Assembly: GCA_038745535.1 (NCBI GenBank)
Contig: JBCDLI010000079.1
Span: forward strand, 1-6,746
DNA length: 6,746 nt
Source: JBCDLI01 sp038745535
GTDB taxonomy: Bacteria > Pseudomonadota > Alphaproteobacteria > Rhizobiales > Rhizobiaceae
Direction: 5' to 3'
The notes beneath the pieces were generated by a model. It made no database searches. It was not told the origin of the DNA and saw nothing but the letters and a program-made list of their open reading frames with translations. Below, one piece after another: positions 5,187 to 6,746 of this stretch. The stretch's first letter is position 1, and each line of letters opens with the position of its first letter. A program made the translations under genes and the position numbers.

Positions 5187-6203
5187 ATGTCTTTGATTTC
5201 GAAACGACCAAATCGCCGCCAATTGCTTAAAATCGGTGCTGTTTCAGCATCCGCACTGGCGATGCCGACCGTGTTCACCAGCCGCGCACGGGCAATGACA
5301 CCGGTAACAATGCAGTTCGACTGGAAGTTCAACGTGCAATTCGCAGGATTGTTTGCTGCAAAAGAAGCTGGCCTTTTCGAGCAAGCAGGCATTGATGTTA
5401 CCTTCCGTGAATGGGAAAACGGCATCAATGTCGTTGATACCGCTGCTGGGAGCGAAAACGTTTTCGCTTGTGCCGAGCAAAATCTGATTATTGCCGCGCA
5501 GGCCGAGGGCAAACCCGTCAAGACGCTCGCCACCATGTTTCAAGCGTCGCCCTATGGCTTGATGACGGGACCCGACACACCGCTATCGTCCCTCGAAGAT
5601 CTCAAAGGAAAGTCCATCGGCGTTCACGTCGACGGCGTGAAAGTCATGGCGCTTGTCATGGGCGTGAACGGTATTGCCGAAGACGAAATCGAGATCGTGG
5701 AAATCGACTACGAGGGCAAATTCGACAAAGCGCTGTCCGGAGAACTTTACGCTGTTCAATGCTACACCGTGGACGAACCTGTCGGTGTCGCTGGAACCTA
5801 TCAGGTGGTGCCTAACGTGTTCCGGCTGAGCGACGCAGGGTTTAGGTCTACCGCCCAAACGATTGTAGCTTCGGATGCAATGATTGAAGCCGAACCGGCG
5901 CTCGTAAGCGCATTTTTGAAAGCAACCTTCGATGGATGGCGCATCGCGCTTGCCGACGTCGCTGGTACAGCAGAGCTTGTTTCGACAAAGTACGCGATCC
6001 CCGGAAGCAAATATACCGATGTGGCCTATCAGACCGCGTCATTGGAACTCGTGAAAGACTACGTGGCGCTCGGACTGACGCCGGACACGATCGGCCAGAT
6101 CGACACGGAAGCCTACACACGCGCTGCCGAACTGATGTTGGAGTATGGCATTGTGGAACAATTACCGGAAATCCCAACAACACTCGCCACAGAAATGCTC
6201 TGA
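5187..6203 (+). CDS. NMT1/THI5-like (SsuA-like) ABC transporter substrate-binding protein, Tat signal
   Basis: A 338-residue exported binding protein. The N-terminus has a twin-arginine signal (N9-R10-R11-Q-L-L-K15, hydrophobic 16-30) with probable cleavage after ARA at 34-36. The mature start MQFDWKFNVQFAGLFAAKEAGLFEQAGIDV (42-71) is characteristic of the NMT1/THI5-like fold, which includes binding proteins for pyrimidine thiamine precursors (ThiY), riboflavin (RibY), sulfonates (SsuA) and nitrate. GKPVKTLATMFQASPYGLMT (108-127) and SLEDLKGKSIGV (134-145) fit the same group. Role inferred: periplasmic capture of a small heterocyclic or N/S-containing ligand for an ABC importer. The ligand cannot be assigned; the THI5 CCCFC-type cysteine motif is absent and no thiamine or FMN riboswitch motif is seen upstream. 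No permease or ATPase gene is adjacent: carA lies 102 bases upstream, and a tandem stop (TGA TAG) and hairpin follow. A sigma-54-type promoter precedes it. Confidence 0.88.
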   Translation: MSLISKRPNRRQLLKIGAVSASALAMPTVFTSRARAMTPVTMQFDWKFNVQFAGLFAAKEAGLFEQAGIDVTFREWENGINVVDTAAGSENVFACAEQNLIIAAQAEGKPVKTLATMFQASPYGLMTGPDTPLSSLEDLKGKSIGVHVDGVKVMALVMGVNGIAEDEIEIVEIDYEGKFDKALSGELYAVQCYTVDEPVGVAGTYQVVPNVFRLSDAGFRSTAQTIVASDAMIEAEPALVSAFLKATFDGWRIALADVAGTAELVSTKYAIPGSKYTDVAYQTASLELVKDYVALGLTPDTIGQIDTEAYTRAAELMLEYGIVEQLPEIPTTLATEML

Positions 6204-6211
6204 TAGCGTTC

Positions 6212-6237
6212 GTCTCCGCCAGACATGAGGCGGAGAC
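6212..6237. terminator. Strong hairpin between convergent genes
   Basis: GTCTCCGCC (6212-6220) and GGCGGAGAC (6229-6237) form a perfect 9-base GC-rich stem with an 8-base loop. It lies eight bases after the substrate-binding protein stop and directly before the stop of the convergent minus-strand gene, so it can serve both. A T-tract does not follow immediately (ACTACTCATC on the plus strand), so classical intrinsic termination is uncertain, but it clearly ends the single-gene transcript. Confidence 0.65.
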
Positions 6238-6238
6238 A

Positions 6239-6746
6239 CTACTCATCGGCTGTATTTTTCGTCCGATAAACACCTCGCTCAACCCTTTCGAACCAGCCGT
6301 AATGATTGTCGGCCATAATTTGGCGGGCGCGATCTACACCTGTTGCTTTGGCAACTACTGATGCTTTTGTGGGCCCATTCTCGATCAAGAACGCTCGTAT
6401 GTTTTCGGCGTCTTGCCGGTAAGCCGTGACAATCGTCGTCTGACGCACCCCGCCGATATTCGGGTCGCCCACGCGCTTTTGAAACTCGCGCAGTAGTGCA
6501 GCCGATTTCCGTTTATTCTTCCGCGGCGAATAGGGGACCGGATCGCAGTGCACTTCGGCAAATTCGTCACGCAAACGTACCGTGATAAGGCCCAGCCCTA
6601 AACGTCGGCAAAGCTTCGTATTCGATTTCAGCGACTTCCAGAAACCAGCGCCTGTTCCGCGCGGCACGGCGATGTAAACGTGATCGCAAACCGATAATCG
6701 CTCCACCGCCTGATGAAACAGTGCGAGCGAAAACTTGGTCTTCATC
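6239..6746 (-). CDS. DUF2161-type protein (PD-(D/E)XK-like), C-terminal part, runs off right edge
   Basis: An open frame of 168 codons plus one base reaches the right edge, stopping with TAG at 6241-6239. The first visible residues MKTKFSLALFHQAVERL match the segment that in DUF2161 proteins follows a conserved glutamate (V-E-x-K-x-x-FSLxLxxQAxxR). The preceding base is G, compatible with a GAG codon, so the Met is probably internal and K2 the lysine of an E-x-K nuclease-like motif rather than a true start. Further family features are DHVYIAVPR (21-29), LGLGLITVR (49-57), and a winged-helix-like tail (GPTKASVVAKATG, then NHYGWFERVERGVY). This family is annotated as a putative PD-(D/E)XK-type phosphodiesterase, but its biological role is unknown to me. 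It is convergent with the substrate-binding protein gene. Confidence 0.75.
   Translation of the reverse strand, partial: MKTKFSLALFHQAVERLSVCDHVYIAVPRGTGAGFWKSLKSNTKLCRRLGLGLITVRLRDEFAEVHCDPVPYSPRKNKRKSAALLREFQKRVGDPNIGGVRQTTIVTAYRQDAENIRAFLIENGPTKASVVAKATGVDRARQIMADNHYGWFERVERGVYRTKNTADE

Overview
This window looks like a chromosomal stretch from an alphaproteobacterium, most likely a Rhodobacterales/roseobacter-type organism. That placement is inferred from the rhizobial-style LpsB-like glycosyltransferase, the divergent yqeY/carA pair, the DUF2161-type protein and moderate-to-high GC coding sequence. No sequence comparison could be run. The content is mostly housekeeping and cell-envelope genes; I see no mobile element, CRISPR array, tRNA or rRNA.

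Layout from left to right. (1) Positions 1-2027, minus strand: a compact operon greA -> lpsB-like GT4 glycosyltransferase -> GT25-family glycosyltransferase. The last gene runs off the left edge, and the two glycosyltransferases are joined by a 4-base ATGA overlap. (2) Positions 2028-2189: the divergent control region between greA and lrgA, with candidate promoters in both directions and a small palindrome. (3) Positions 2190-3282, plus strand: lrgA and lrgB, overlapping by 8 bases, encoding a two-part membrane system of the holin/antiholin-like or small-carboxylate transport type. (4) Positions 3287-3736, minus strand: a GatB/YqeY-domain protein, convergent with lrgB. Only 4 bases separate the two stop codons, and a near-perfect hairpin contains both stops. 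(5) Positions 3882-5084, plus strand: carA, the glutaminase subunit of carbamoyl-phosphate synthetase, divergent from yqeY and with no carB beside it. (6) Positions 5187-6203, plus strand: a NMT1/THI5-like (SsuA-like) ABC substrate-binding protein with a twin-arginine signal, standing alone without permease or ATPase. It is preceded by a good match to a sigma-54 (-24/-12) promoter and followed by a strong hairpin. (7) Positions 6239-6746, minus strand: the C-terminal part of a DUF2161 (PD-(D/E)XK-superfamily-like) protein that runs off the right edge.

Functionally the left operon links a transcript-cleavage factor with lipopolysaccharide sugar transfer, and the lrgAB pair also acts at the envelope. 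carA supplies carbamoyl phosphate for arginine and pyrimidine synthesis. The lone substrate-binding protein belongs to a superfamily that binds pyrimidine, sulfonate, riboflavin or similar small nitrogen- or sulfur-containing ligands, and its possible sigma-54 control is the most testable new idea here. Nothing in the window amounts to a clearly undescribed system.
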